Shown piece by piece: positions 14,624 to 22,081 of a stretch of DNA of 26,202 bases. Numbering within the stretch: the first letter of the stretch is position 1; each line of letters opens with the position of its first letter. The position numbers were made by a program, and so were the translations under genes. The stretch covers positions 1 to 26,202 of the forward strand of contig JBKEAR010000050.1 of NCBI GenBank assembly GCA_047972425.1, written 5' to 3'. This DNA comes from JBKEAR01 sp047972425. GTDB taxonomy: Bacteria > Pseudomonadota > Alphaproteobacteria > JBKEAR01. Under the pieces are notes generated by a model. That model saw only the letters and a list, made by a program, of their open reading frames with translations. It was not told the DNA's origin and did not search any database.

Positions 14624-15593
14624 GGCCAATCTCCTTATAACGATGGCAAGCCACTTGGTGGGTTTCGCTTACGGATATGGTGGCAAAAGCATCTTCATGC
14701 TGGCAAGATTTTTGAGCATAAGGGCAACGGGCATAAAAAGCACAGCCTTGGGGAATATCAAAGAAAGACGGCGCTTGGCCTTCTATCTGATACAATTTTT
14801 GCCCTCTTGCATTGCGGCTAGGTGCCGATGCCAACAGCCCCATTGTATAGGGGTGCAAACTACCATTAATAACCTCGGCCGCTGTTCCGGTTTCCACAAT
14901 GCGCCCTGCATACATTACCGCTATGCGGTCGGCTAAGCTGGCTACCGTGGCTAAATCGTGCGATACCCAAATAAGCGCCATGTTATTTTCTTTCACCAAA
15001 TTTTTGGTTTCAAAAAGTATTTGCGATTGTATGGTAACATCTAAGGCGGTTGTGGGTTCATCGGCCAAGAGTAAATCCGGATTATTGAGCAAACCAATGG
15101 CAATCACAATGCGTTGGCGCATACCGCCCGAAAGCTCATGGGGAAAGGCCTCTAAGCGTTCCTCCGGTGCGGGAATGCCTACTTTTTTTAAATTCAGCAG
15201 ACTAATGCGATATTGCTCTTTTTTATCGGTAATACCATGGGCTTCTAAGGCCTCGGCCATTTGGTCTTTAATACGATAAACCGGGTTAAGGGTCATGAGC
15301 GGGTCTTGAAAGATAAAGGCAATTTTTTTACCCCGATACCCTCGTATTTCCTCTTGGGAGAGCTGGCTTAAATCGACTCCATCAAACCAAATTTCGCCCG
15401 AGACAATTTTACCCGGATATTGCAACAGATTGATAATGGAAAAATTGGTCACCGATTTACCCGAGCCACTCTCGCCCACCAAGCCTAAAATCTCGCCCCT
15501 ATCCACCGAAAGCGATACACCTTGTACCGCTTTGGCAATGCCGCGCTCGGTAAAAAACCATGTATTTAAATCGTTAATCTCTAATAATGCCAT
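14616..15593 (-). CDS. Oligopeptide-type ABC transporter ATPase (DppD/OppD type)
   Basis: A 325-residue ATPase, partner of the DppF-type subunit downstream. Walker A is GESGSGKS (40-47), the Q-loop FQDPLMTLNP (95-104), the signature LSGGMRQR (154-161) and Walker B LLLADEP (174-180). The C-terminal extension carries GCAFYARCPY and following cysteines, as usual for OppD/DppD proteins. It starts five bases after the permease gene stop and its end overlaps the next gene, so it sits in a tight operon. Two separate ATPases, rather than one, are standard for importers of this class. Confidence 0.92.
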   Translation of the reverse strand: MALLEINDLNTWFFTERGIAKAVQGVSLSVDRGEILGLVGESGSGKSVTNFSIINLLQYPGKIVSGEIWFDGVDLSQLSQEEIRGYRGKKIAFIFQDPLMTLNPVYRIKDQMAEALEAHGITDKKEQYRISLLNLKKVGIPAPEERLEAFPHELSGGMRQRIVIAIGLLNNPDLLLADEPTTALDVTIQSQILFETKNLVKENNMALIWVSHDLATVASLADRIAVMYAGRIVETGTAAEVINGSLHPYTMGLLASAPSRNARGQKLYQIEGQAPSFFDIPQGCAFYARCPYAQKSCQHEDAFATISVSETHQVACHRYKEIGHD

Positions 15594-15598
15594 ATCTT

Positions 15599-16798
15599 TT
15601 ATGCCTTTAAAAACGGATTAATCATATCGCGCAAGCGATCGCCCACCAAATTGACCACAATAATCAGCACCGCAAGGACTAACCCCGGATACAAGCTTAT
15701 CCAAAATTTACCCGATAATATATATTCGTACCCATTGGCAATCAGCGAGCCCAGCGATGGCTTGGTTGCGGGCAAACCCATGCCCAAATAACTATAGGTG
15801 GCCTCTAAGGTAATGGCGGTGGCAATACGCGCTGTGGCTAACACCAAAATTTGTGGCATACAATTGGGTAATATATGGCTAAACAGTATTTTGGGGGTAG
15901 AAAGCTGCATCACCCGCGCCATTTGCACATATTCTTTATTTTTCTCTACCAATACAATGGAGCGCACGGTGCGCACATAAAATACCCATTGCACAATAAT
16001 AAGGGCTAAAATAACATTAAATAATCCATTGCCCAAAATAGCCAAAATCAGCAAGCCCGTTAAAATTGCCGGAAAGCTCTGTTGTAAATCCACAAGGCGC
16101 ATGAATATACTATCCACACGCCCGCCATACCATGCCGAAACCAAACCGATAACCACCCCAATAAATAACGCAACAAAGCCGCTGACTAACCCCACATAGA
16201 GTGAGGTTCGGGCACCATATAAAATGGCCGAAAATAAATCGCGCCCATTGGAATCCGTACCCAAAATAAAGCTGCGCCCTGTATAAATAGGTGTGGGCTT
16301 GGCGGTGATATTTATGGGTTTTAAATCGGCCTTTTTTGTACCCACAAGCACCAATTCATCGCCCACATCGCGCATATCCCATGCTTTGGTAATGGGGTGG
16401 CGTTTGGCGTTATATACGCTAAAACCAGTTGGTATATTTTGTATGGTCATGGTTTCAAAGCCCACATCTTCGCCCAAAAAGTGAATGATAATTTGGTTGG
16501 CCGTTGTATCGACCGAATATTGGCTAAAGTTTAACCCTTGGGGGGCATTGTAAGTGCCATTTTGGTTGATATCTAAATTAAAGCGTAATCTGGGTAAGGA
16601 TATACGCTCTTTAGAGCCGGGGGGTAACAGATTATTCTCTGCCCTGATATTTTGTAAATTATATGGCCGAAAGGTTGAAAGCACAGGGGCAAATACCGCC
16701 ATAAATATAAAAATTATGAGAATAAAAGCCGAAAATAATGCCAATTTATCTTTGGCAAATTCTTTTAAAAAATCACGATATTTTCTATCTTTTGCCAT
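15599..16798 (-). CDS. Oligopeptide-type ABC permease (DppC type) with enlarged periplasmic domain
   Basis: A 399-residue inner-membrane permease. After one N-terminal helix (about 20-40) there is a long hydrophilic stretch before the family motif LGTDSNGRD (179-187). In ordinary DppC/OppC proteins that motif lies near residue 80-90, so about 95 extra residues (roughly 60-165) face the periplasm here. The rest is normal: five membrane helices and the ATPase-contact loop with EYVQMARVMQLS. The start shares one base with the stop of the DppB-type gene (TAATG). The extra region contains strand-like sequence such as NQIIIHFLGEDV and DELVLVGTKKA and may form a small beta domain contacting the binding protein or substrate. 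Confidence 0.9.
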   Translation of the reverse strand: MAKDRKYRDFLKEFAKDKLALFSAFILIIFIFMAVFAPVLSTFRPYNLQNIRAENNLLPPGSKERISLPRLRFNLDINQNGTYNAPQGLNFSQYSVDTTANQIIIHFLGEDVGFETMTIQNIPTGFSVYNAKRHPITKAWDMRDVGDELVLVGTKKADLKPINITAKPTPIYTGRSFILGTDSNGRDLFSAILYGARTSLYVGLVSGFVALFIGVVIGLVSAWYGGRVDSIFMRLVDLQQSFPAILTGLLILAILGNGLFNVILALIIVQWVFYVRTVRSIVLVEKNKEYVQMARVMQLSTPKILFSHILPNCMPQILVLATARIATAITLEATYSYLGMGLPATKPSLGSLIANGYEYILSGKFWISLYPGLVLAVLIIVVNLVGDRLRDMINPFLKA

Positions 16799-17781
16799 TA
16801 TACATGCCTCCCCCGATAAAGATCGCGAATACGCGGGTCAAGGTAGGCATAGGCAATATCCACCACCAAATTGAGCAATACAAATATGGTTGTGGTAAGC
16901 ATCAGTTGCGTCATAATCACCGGTCTATCGAGGGTATAAATACTGTTAATCAACAAACTCCCAATACCCGGCCATAAAAATATGGTTTCTATCACAACTG
17001 AAAATGCAATCAAATTCGCAGTCTCGGTGCCCATAACCGTAATAATGGGTATCCATACATTGCGTAAAATATGGCGGCGCACCACTTTGCCTTTGCTTAC
17101 CCCTTTAGCATAGGCAAATTTTACATGCTCCGAGCTTGCGGCCTCAATCACCGATGCCCGGGTTAAACGTGCCAATAAACACATTTTATTAATGGATAAT
17201 ATCACCGCAGGCAAAAAGAGCGAGCGCCAGCCTTCGAGCGAAAATAAACAAGTTGGGTAGCCCAAAATTTCCACTACCCCTTCGCGCCGACCTGAGGGGA
17301 ATATGGGAAAAATCACCGCAAATACCATAATAGCTATCAGCGCAAACCAAAACATCGGGATAGAAAAACCCACAATAGAAAGTGCCATGGAGGTTCGGCC
17401 AAAAAGCGAATGGGGTTTTAAACCCGCAATTAACCCCACCGGAATACCAATGGAAACCGATATTATGAGGGCAGCAATGGTTAAATCAATCGTTGCAGGT
17501 AAGCGGCTCATCACCATATTTGCCGCACTTTCGCCCGTAATAAAGGAGTTACCGAAATGCCCTTGCATAATATCTTTTAAAAAGAGCAGATATTGCATCA
17601 TAATCGGTTTATCAAGGTTAAGATTTTGCCGAATACGCTCGATATCCGCTGCTGATGTTTGGTCAGATACCAATTGCGATAATGGATCGCCCACCTGATT
17701 AATCCCTAAAAACACCACTAAGGTCATGAGAAATAAAATAATCAGCCCTTGCAATAATCGCTTTAAAATAATGGCAAGCAT
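16798..17781 (-). CDS. Oligopeptide-type ABC permease (DppB type)
   Basis: A 327-residue permease with an N-terminal helix (LLQGLIILFLMTLVVFLGI), a periplasmic region with the family pattern around DIERIRQNLNLDKPIMMQYL, and five further membrane helices. The ATPase-contact loop is FAYAKGVSKGKVVRRHILRN. Length and layout are standard for DppB/OppB. It pairs with the DppC-type subunit to form the transmembrane channel. The start follows GAAGGG overlapping the end of the lyase gene four bases upstream, so translation of lyase and permease is coupled. Confidence 0.92.
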   Translation of the reverse strand: MLAIILKRLLQGLIILFLMTLVVFLGINQVGDPLSQLVSDQTSAADIERIRQNLNLDKPIMMQYLLFLKDIMQGHFGNSFITGESAANMVMSRLPATIDLTIAALIISVSIGIPVGLIAGLKPHSLFGRTSMALSIVGFSIPMFWFALIAIMVFAVIFPIFPSGRREGVVEILGYPTCLFSLEGWRSLFLPAVILSINKMCLLARLTRASVIEAASSEHVKFAYAKGVSKGKVVRRHILRNVWIPIITVMGTETANLIAFSVVIETIFLWPGIGSLLINSIYTLDRPVIMTQLMLTTTIFVLLNLVVDIAYAYLDPRIRDLYRGRHV

Positions 17782-17785
17782 TTAT

Positions 17786-19291
17786 TTAACCCTTCGCATT
17801 TTTAAGGGCTTGAGAAAATAGATTATGCAGCTGGGTTAATTGGTCATCTTGCTTGGCATTGGTGGCAAGTATGCGGGTTTTTACACCGTTAAAGCGGGCA
17901 AAATATCCGTTATAAGCCGCATTTATCGCGTCAATGCCGGGGCCGCCGAATATATTGCGCACATCAATAAAAGCTTTGGGTGTAAGCGCATTTAATATCA
18001 GCTGTAAATTAATTTTTGGCTCTTTACCGATAACCTCTAAATAAAACTCCATCAGCTTTTCTAAAGGGAGCGCGGATAGTGCAATATGATGATTAATGGC
18101 ATATCGTGCCGAACGTGCCGCAATTTTATGGGCATTGCGAAAGGTTAATCCCGCCATACGTACCAAATTATCGGCCAATTCTGTTGCTAAAATGCAGCTT
18201 TTATCAATCAGCTCATACACACGCTCTTCTTTCACGATAATATCGCCCACAACTTCGCCCAGCATGGGTATGGTTTTGCCCCAATGCTCAAAGGTTTGGG
18301 CAATATGCTCGTGATATTCAATTTCTATATCATCAATATCGCCATAAGGTGTGCCTTTAATGGCATTACCTACCGTATCGCAATCGCCCGATATACGGCT
18401 AAGGCGGCTGCGTAAATGCTCAAATACAACTACATTTCTTTTTTGCGGCATAATAGAGCTTATTTGCACCCAACCATCGGGTAAATCATATTGGCCAATC
18501 TCTAAGCGTAAACTATCGAGCATATCTTGGCTCAGTTTTGCCAAGTGAATGGATATATTTTTAATAATACCCATCACATATAAATTATAATCGGTGGAGG
18601 CTATGGCGCCATAAGAGTTTTCAATAGCACGGTTAAACCCCAAAAGCTCCGCCAAACGGTGGCGATTAAGGGGGAAACCCGTTGTGGTAATGGCGGCTGC
18701 ACCATAAGGGCTTTGGTTGACATCGGTATAAGCATCGGCCAAGCGTTCTAAATTGCGCAATAGAACCTCTATCATTCCACCAAAATAATGGGCTAAGGTG
18801 GTGGGCTGGGCGGGTTGGCAATGGGTCCATGCCACAATGATTTCTTTTTTTCCGGCATCGCCCCTTTTAATGATTTTTTCGGTCATATCCATCAGCTGCA
18901 ATAGGGCGACCATAAAATAATCGCGGAACAACATGCGAAAGATTGTATGGCCTAAATCGTTACGGCTCCGCCCCGTATGGAGCGCACCGGCATTATCAAT
19001 GCCAATGGTTTCGGCCATCATATTTTCGATAACAAAAAATAAATCTTCCTCTTTGCCCTCACTGAGTTGTTTGAGCAATTTATCCTGATTATTTTGCACA
19101 TTGTCTAATGCCAAAATCACTTGGTTGGCAATTGTTTGCTCCACAATGCCTTCTTCGGCAAGCATTAATATATATGCCCGATGTGCGGTCATCATATAAT
19201 CAAAATAATTGCGCTTCATCGAAAGTTGTTTGAGTTCGCTAATCAAATAACGCTCGTAAACCGGCGCAGGAAAAACATCATTCTGAGACAT
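17786..19291 (-). CDS. Argininosuccinate-lyase-like C-N lyase (aspartase/fumarase superfamily)
   Basis: A 501-residue cytosolic lyase. The superfamily motifs are intact: HTGRSRND (105-112), the catalytic THCQPAQP (156-163) and the flexible serine loop SSIMPQKRN (278-286). The enzymes eliminate fumarate from an N-succinyl-type amine by breaking a C-N bond. Differences from biosynthetic ArgH are a divergent N-terminal region and Leu after SRND where ArgH has Gln. The gene lies inside an ABC import operon, not beside arginine genes, so a catabolic role on an imported conjugate is more likely. Ethylenediamine-disuccinate lyase is a known member of this superfamily acting on such compounds. The start has GGGGA upstream. 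The true substrate is unknown. Confidence 0.85.
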   Translation of the reverse strand: MSQNDVFPAPVYERYLISELKQLSMKRNYFDYMMTAHRAYILMLAEEGIVEQTIANQVILALDNVQNNQDKLLKQLSEGKEEDLFFVIENMMAETIGIDNAGALHTGRSRNDLGHTIFRMLFRDYFMVALLQLMDMTEKIIKRGDAGKKEIIVAWTHCQPAQPTTLAHYFGGMIEVLLRNLERLADAYTDVNQSPYGAAAITTTGFPLNRHRLAELLGFNRAIENSYGAIASTDYNLYVMGIIKNISIHLAKLSQDMLDSLRLEIGQYDLPDGWVQISSIMPQKRNVVVFEHLRSRLSRISGDCDTVGNAIKGTPYGDIDDIEIEYHEHIAQTFEHWGKTIPMLGEVVGDIIVKEERVYELIDKSCILATELADNLVRMAGLTFRNAHKIAARSARYAINHHIALSALPLEKLMEFYLEVIGKEPKINLQLILNALTPKAFIDVRNIFGGPGIDAINAAYNGYFARFNGVKTRILATNAKQDDQLTQLHNLFSQALKNAKG

Positions 19292-19326
19292 ATTATCCCC
19301 ATTATCTTTAAAAAAATGAAAAATTT

Positions 19327-19348
19327 GGGAGCCGATAATCAGGCTCCC
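19327..19348 (-). terminator. Attenuator-like hairpin between binding-protein and lyase genes
   Basis: A 7-bp stem GGGAGCC (19327-19333) with GGCTCCC (19342-19348), 8-base loop, followed on the minus strand by AAATTTTTCATTTTTTT. It lies 16 bases past the stop of the binding-protein gene and 35 bases before the lyase start. Such intra-operon hairpins commonly let the binding protein be made in excess. Confidence 0.7.
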
Positions 19349-19364
19349 GTTTTGAGTTTAGGCT

Positions 19365-20945
19365 TTAGTTGTTAAAAGCAATATTGGGCAAATACATACG
19401 CTGATCCATCCGCGGTGTAAAATTGACATCTTTGCTTGTGCCAAATACACCCACCACATGATAAAGCGGAATAGTTGCCACATCCTCGGCAAAGATTTTA
19501 GAGGCCTCGGCATACATGGCGTAACGTTTATCGGCATCTACCGTTGTAAAGGCTTCTTCGATTAAAGCATCGGCTTTCGGGTTGGCATAACGCCCACGGT
19601 TTCCACCGCCCCAACCGTTATCGAGGTCGCGCGAATGCACCATGGCTGCTAATGCCTTAGAAGCATCGCCGGTTTCGGCACCGGTTGCGCCCATATAAAG
19701 GCTAAAATCAAAATTACTGGCATTGGTAAAATATACACTGCGCGGGAATGTTTCTACCTGCGCATCTACCCCCACACGGGCAAGCATTTGGGCAATGGCT
19801 TGGGCTGTTTTTTCGTCATTCACGTAACGATCATTAGGGGCATTGATGGTCATTTTAAAACCATTGGGGTATCCGGCCTCGGCCAATAAGGCTTTGGCGG
19901 CTTCGGGGTCGTAAGCTGGGCGGACATAATCGGTAGCGTAACCCGCCATTGTCGGTGGTATCATCTGATCCGCCGGCTCGGCAATATTTTCCATAATATT
20001 CTCTAAAATAGTATCACGGTCAATGGCTTGTAAAAAAGCCTTACGCACACGCTGATCTAAAAACGGATTTTTACCCTCAATTTTTGGTGTGGTTTCACCA
20101 AATTGGTCAAACATAAAAAAGATGGTAATTGCCGAAGGTGCGCTGACTAAAGCTAAATTTTCATTTTCGTCAATTCGGTAAATATCGGCCACCGGTACGG
20201 CATCAATCACCTGCACTTGGCCGGATATTAAAGCGGCTGTACGTGCACCGTTATCGGGCATGGGGTATAAATAGGCTGTATCGGCTGCGGGTGCACCGCC
20301 CCAGTAATCGGCATTTTTTTCTAATATAAGCTGGTCACCCGTTTTAAAGCTTTTAAATTTATAAGGCCCTGTGCCATTGGCCAATTTGCCATCGTTAAAC
20401 TCTAAGCTTTCTGGCCATGTTTCTATAGGGTCATCGGCTTCAATAAATTTTACATCATCTTTAGGGGACGAAATAATCCCAACAAAAGAAAGATTATTTA
20501 GCAATACGGGGTCGGGGCTTGCGGTTTCAATTTCTATCACATTATCGCCTATATCACGGATATCGCTAATGGTGGCCACATAAGTGGTAAAGGGCGATGG
20601 ACTATTAATCACATGGCCGTTTTTAATGCGGCGAATGGAATAAATAACATCTTCTGCACCAAAGCTAGAGCCATCGTGAAATGTAACACCATCGCGCAAT
20701 TTAAAGCGCCAAACCGTTGGCGATACAACCTCCCAGCTTTCAGCCAAACCGGGCCGGATTTGCATGGTATCATCTAGGGCAATAAGACCATCATATAAGT
20801 TAAATAAAACCGAGGTATTATAAAAAGCATCATGGTAATGGGGGTCAATAGATGTTGGCTCTGCACTTAACCCTACTTTAACATCTTGGGCTGCCGCCGT
20901 AAACGCCGCCATGGCAATTGAGGAAAGTAAGATTTTTTTCAGCAT
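19365..20945 (-). CDS. Periplasmic oligopeptide-type substrate-binding protein (DppA/OppA class)
   Basis: A 526-residue member of the family 5 extracellular solute-binding proteins. The signal peptide MLKKILLSSIAMAAFTAAA leads into QDVKVGLSAEPTSIDPHYHD. Typical class features follow: LYDGLIALDD, ESWEVVSPTVWRFKLRDGVTFHDG, the DVIYSIRRI helix, and GTGPYKFKSF. The start at 20945 is set by AAGGAG six bases upstream; a 17-residue longer frame would run into the promoter. It heads the minus-strand transporter operon, directly behind a consensus promoter and opposite a LacI-family regulator. The ligand cannot be read from sequence; this class binds peptides, opines, nickel chelates and glycosides. 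Confidence 0.92.
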   Translation of the reverse strand: MLKKILLSSIAMAAFTAAAQDVKVGLSAEPTSIDPHYHDAFYNTSVLFNLYDGLIALDDTMQIRPGLAESWEVVSPTVWRFKLRDGVTFHDGSSFGAEDVIYSIRRIKNGHVINSPSPFTTYVATISDIRDIGDNVIEIETASPDPVLLNNLSFVGIISSPKDDVKFIEADDPIETWPESLEFNDGKLANGTGPYKFKSFKTGDQLILEKNADYWGGAPAADTAYLYPMPDNGARTAALISGQVQVIDAVPVADIYRIDENENLALVSAPSAITIFFMFDQFGETTPKIEGKNPFLDQRVRKAFLQAIDRDTILENIMENIAEPADQMIPPTMAGYATDYVRPAYDPEAAKALLAEAGYPNGFKMTINAPNDRYVNDEKTAQAIAQMLARVGVDAQVETFPRSVYFTNASNFDFSLYMGATGAETGDASKALAAMVHSRDLDNGWGGGNRGRYANPKADALIEEAFTTVDADKRYAMYAEASKIFAEDVATIPLYHVVGVFGTSKDVNFTPRMDQRMYLPNIAFNN

Positions 20946-20985
20946 AATGGTCTCCTTGTTAAAATAATTTCTTTCGAACACTTGT

Positions 20986-21015
20986 ATACTATGCATGATT
21001 ATGGTAACCTGTCAA
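20986..21015 (-). promoter_or_regulatory. Promoter of the minus-strand transporter operon
   Basis: Read on the minus strand: a perfect -35 TTGACA (21015-21010), an 18-base spacer and a -10 TAGTAT (20991-20986), about 40 bases before the binding-protein start. The spacer contains a GTTACC half-site (21008-21003), so a bound regulator would cover the promoter. Confidence 0.7.
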
Positions 21016-21037
21016 CAAAAATGTTACCGTGAACATT
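21003..21037. promoter_or_regulatory. Operator region of the divergent LacI-regulated system
   Basis: Two overlapping palindromic arrangements. GGTAAC (21003-21008) and GTTACC (21023-21028) form a dyad. AATGTT and AACATT (21020-21037) flank a six-base ACCGTG core that has a central CG, as LacI-family operators usually do. The region overlaps the -35 of the transporter promoter and sits directly before the regulator gene, so one protein could control both directions. Confidence 0.6.
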
Positions 21038-21055
21038 TTAACAAATGAGTATGGC

Positions 21056-22066
21056 ATGAACCAAAAATATACCCTACGCAAAATAGCCGAAGAAGCCGGA
21101 ATATCACATATTACCGTCTCTCGTTATTTTCGTGCGCCCGACCAAGTGGCCAAAAAAACCCGCAAAAAGATAGAGAAAATCTTGGCCGATACCCATTATA
21201 TGCCCAACCGTGCCGCCAGCCGCTTAGCGGGCAATAACGGCAAGCTTATTAGTGTGATTGTACCCCATTTGGGGCGGCAAATTTTTGGGGAATTTGTAGA
21301 AGGTGCCGACCAAGCCGGTAAAAAATACGGCTATCAGCTGATGTTTCATACCACCCATTATGATATTAGCGAGGAGCTCAATGCGGTACGGGCGGCGATT
21401 GCGCAAAATGTCGATGCTATAATCTCGGCCGGTGTATCATATGATGAAACCTTTTTAACCATGATCAACAATGCGCAAATCCCTTCTATACTCACTTTAG
21501 ATATTGAAGCAAAAATTGATTTGCCCAAAATCGGCATCAATGCCTATATGGCGGCATTTTCTTTTGCCGATACGGTTTTAAAACGCCATGATTACAAAAA
21601 AATTGCATATCTCAATGCCAAAGGCCCTGCAGCAGCTTACCGGTGGAAGAAACGCTACACAGGTATTGTCGATGCCGTGAAAAAACATGATAAATCCTTA
21701 ACAGTGGAGCTGAATATAGACGAAATGGCCGAGGTGGAAACCGGTATGATGCTGATGGAAGAAGCCTTAGCGCAAGAACCCCATTTGGATATTTGCTTTT
21801 TTGGTAACGACCGCTTGGCCATTGGCGGCATTAACTATTGTAAATCGCAAAATATCCTTGTGCCGGAGCAAATATCCATTTGTGGGTTTAACGATTCTCC
21901 CCTTTCGCAATATACAACCCCTAGCCTCACAACCATTGATGTCGGCTATCGCAATATTGGCTATCGGGCGGTGGAGCATGTGATTAGCTATTTGGAAAAT
22001 GATATTGCTATTCCCTCCATGACCGAAATGCCCTATAAAATTAAACTCAGAAATTCAACCCGATAA
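21056..22066 (+). CDS. LacI-family transcriptional regulator of the transporter/lyase system
   Basis: A 336-residue LacI-family regulator. The helix-turn-helix is YTLRKIAEEAGISHITVSRY (5-24), followed by a lysine-rich third helix and a hinge near PNRAASRLAGN. The ligand core begins KLISVIVPHLGRQIF and includes CFFGNDRLAIGG and ISICGFNDSPLS. A GTG-initiated extension from 21029 would start inside the operator and is unlikely. It is transcribed away from the peptide-type transporter and into the PIG-L gene 15 bases downstream. Control of a DppA-class transporter by a LacI-type protein is uncommon and suggests that the inducer is sugar-like. Confidence 0.87.
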   Translation: MNQKYTLRKIAEEAGISHITVSRYFRAPDQVAKKTRKKIEKILADTHYMPNRAASRLAGNNGKLISVIVPHLGRQIFGEFVEGADQAGKKYGYQLMFHTTHYDISEELNAVRAAIAQNVDAIISAGVSYDETFLTMINNAQIPSILTLDIEAKIDLPKIGINAYMAAFSFADTVLKRHDYKKIAYLNAKGPAAAYRWKKRYTGIVDAVKKHDKSLTVELNIDEMAEVETGMMLMEEALAQEPHLDICFFGNDRLAIGGINYCKSQNILVPEQISICGFNDSPLSQYTTPSLTTIDVGYRNIGYRAVEHVISYLENDIAIPSMTEMPYKIKLRNSTR

Positions 22067-22068
22067 TG

Positions 22069-22080
22069 AAGGTGCGCACC
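22069..22080 (+). promoter_or_regulatory. Shine-Dalgarno of the PIG-L gene inside a palindrome
   Basis: AAGGTG (22069-22074), a plausible ribosome binding site seven bases before the ATG, is part of the perfect 10-bp palindrome GGTGCGCACC (22071-22080). In RNA it is too short to fold tightly as a hairpin, but dimerisation or a protein site is possible. Confidence 0.4.
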
Positions 22081-22081
22081 C

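Noticed and set aside
14123..15279. Plus-strand open frames opposite the two transporter ATPases
   Set aside because: Antisense to clear Walker A, signature and Walker B motifs on the minus strand; no family features of their own.
17786..19291. Arginine biosynthesis gene argH
   Set aside because: The family motifs match, but the gene is embedded in an ABC import operon, has a divergent N-terminus, and has no arginine genes nearby.
20946..20996. Upstream extension of the DppA-class binding protein
   Set aside because: It would precede the signal peptide and cover the promoter -10; the ATG at 20945 has AAGGAG at the right distance.
21029..21055. GTG start for the second LacI gene
   Set aside because: The GTG lies within the operator dyad, and the family N-terminus begins at the ATG at 21056.
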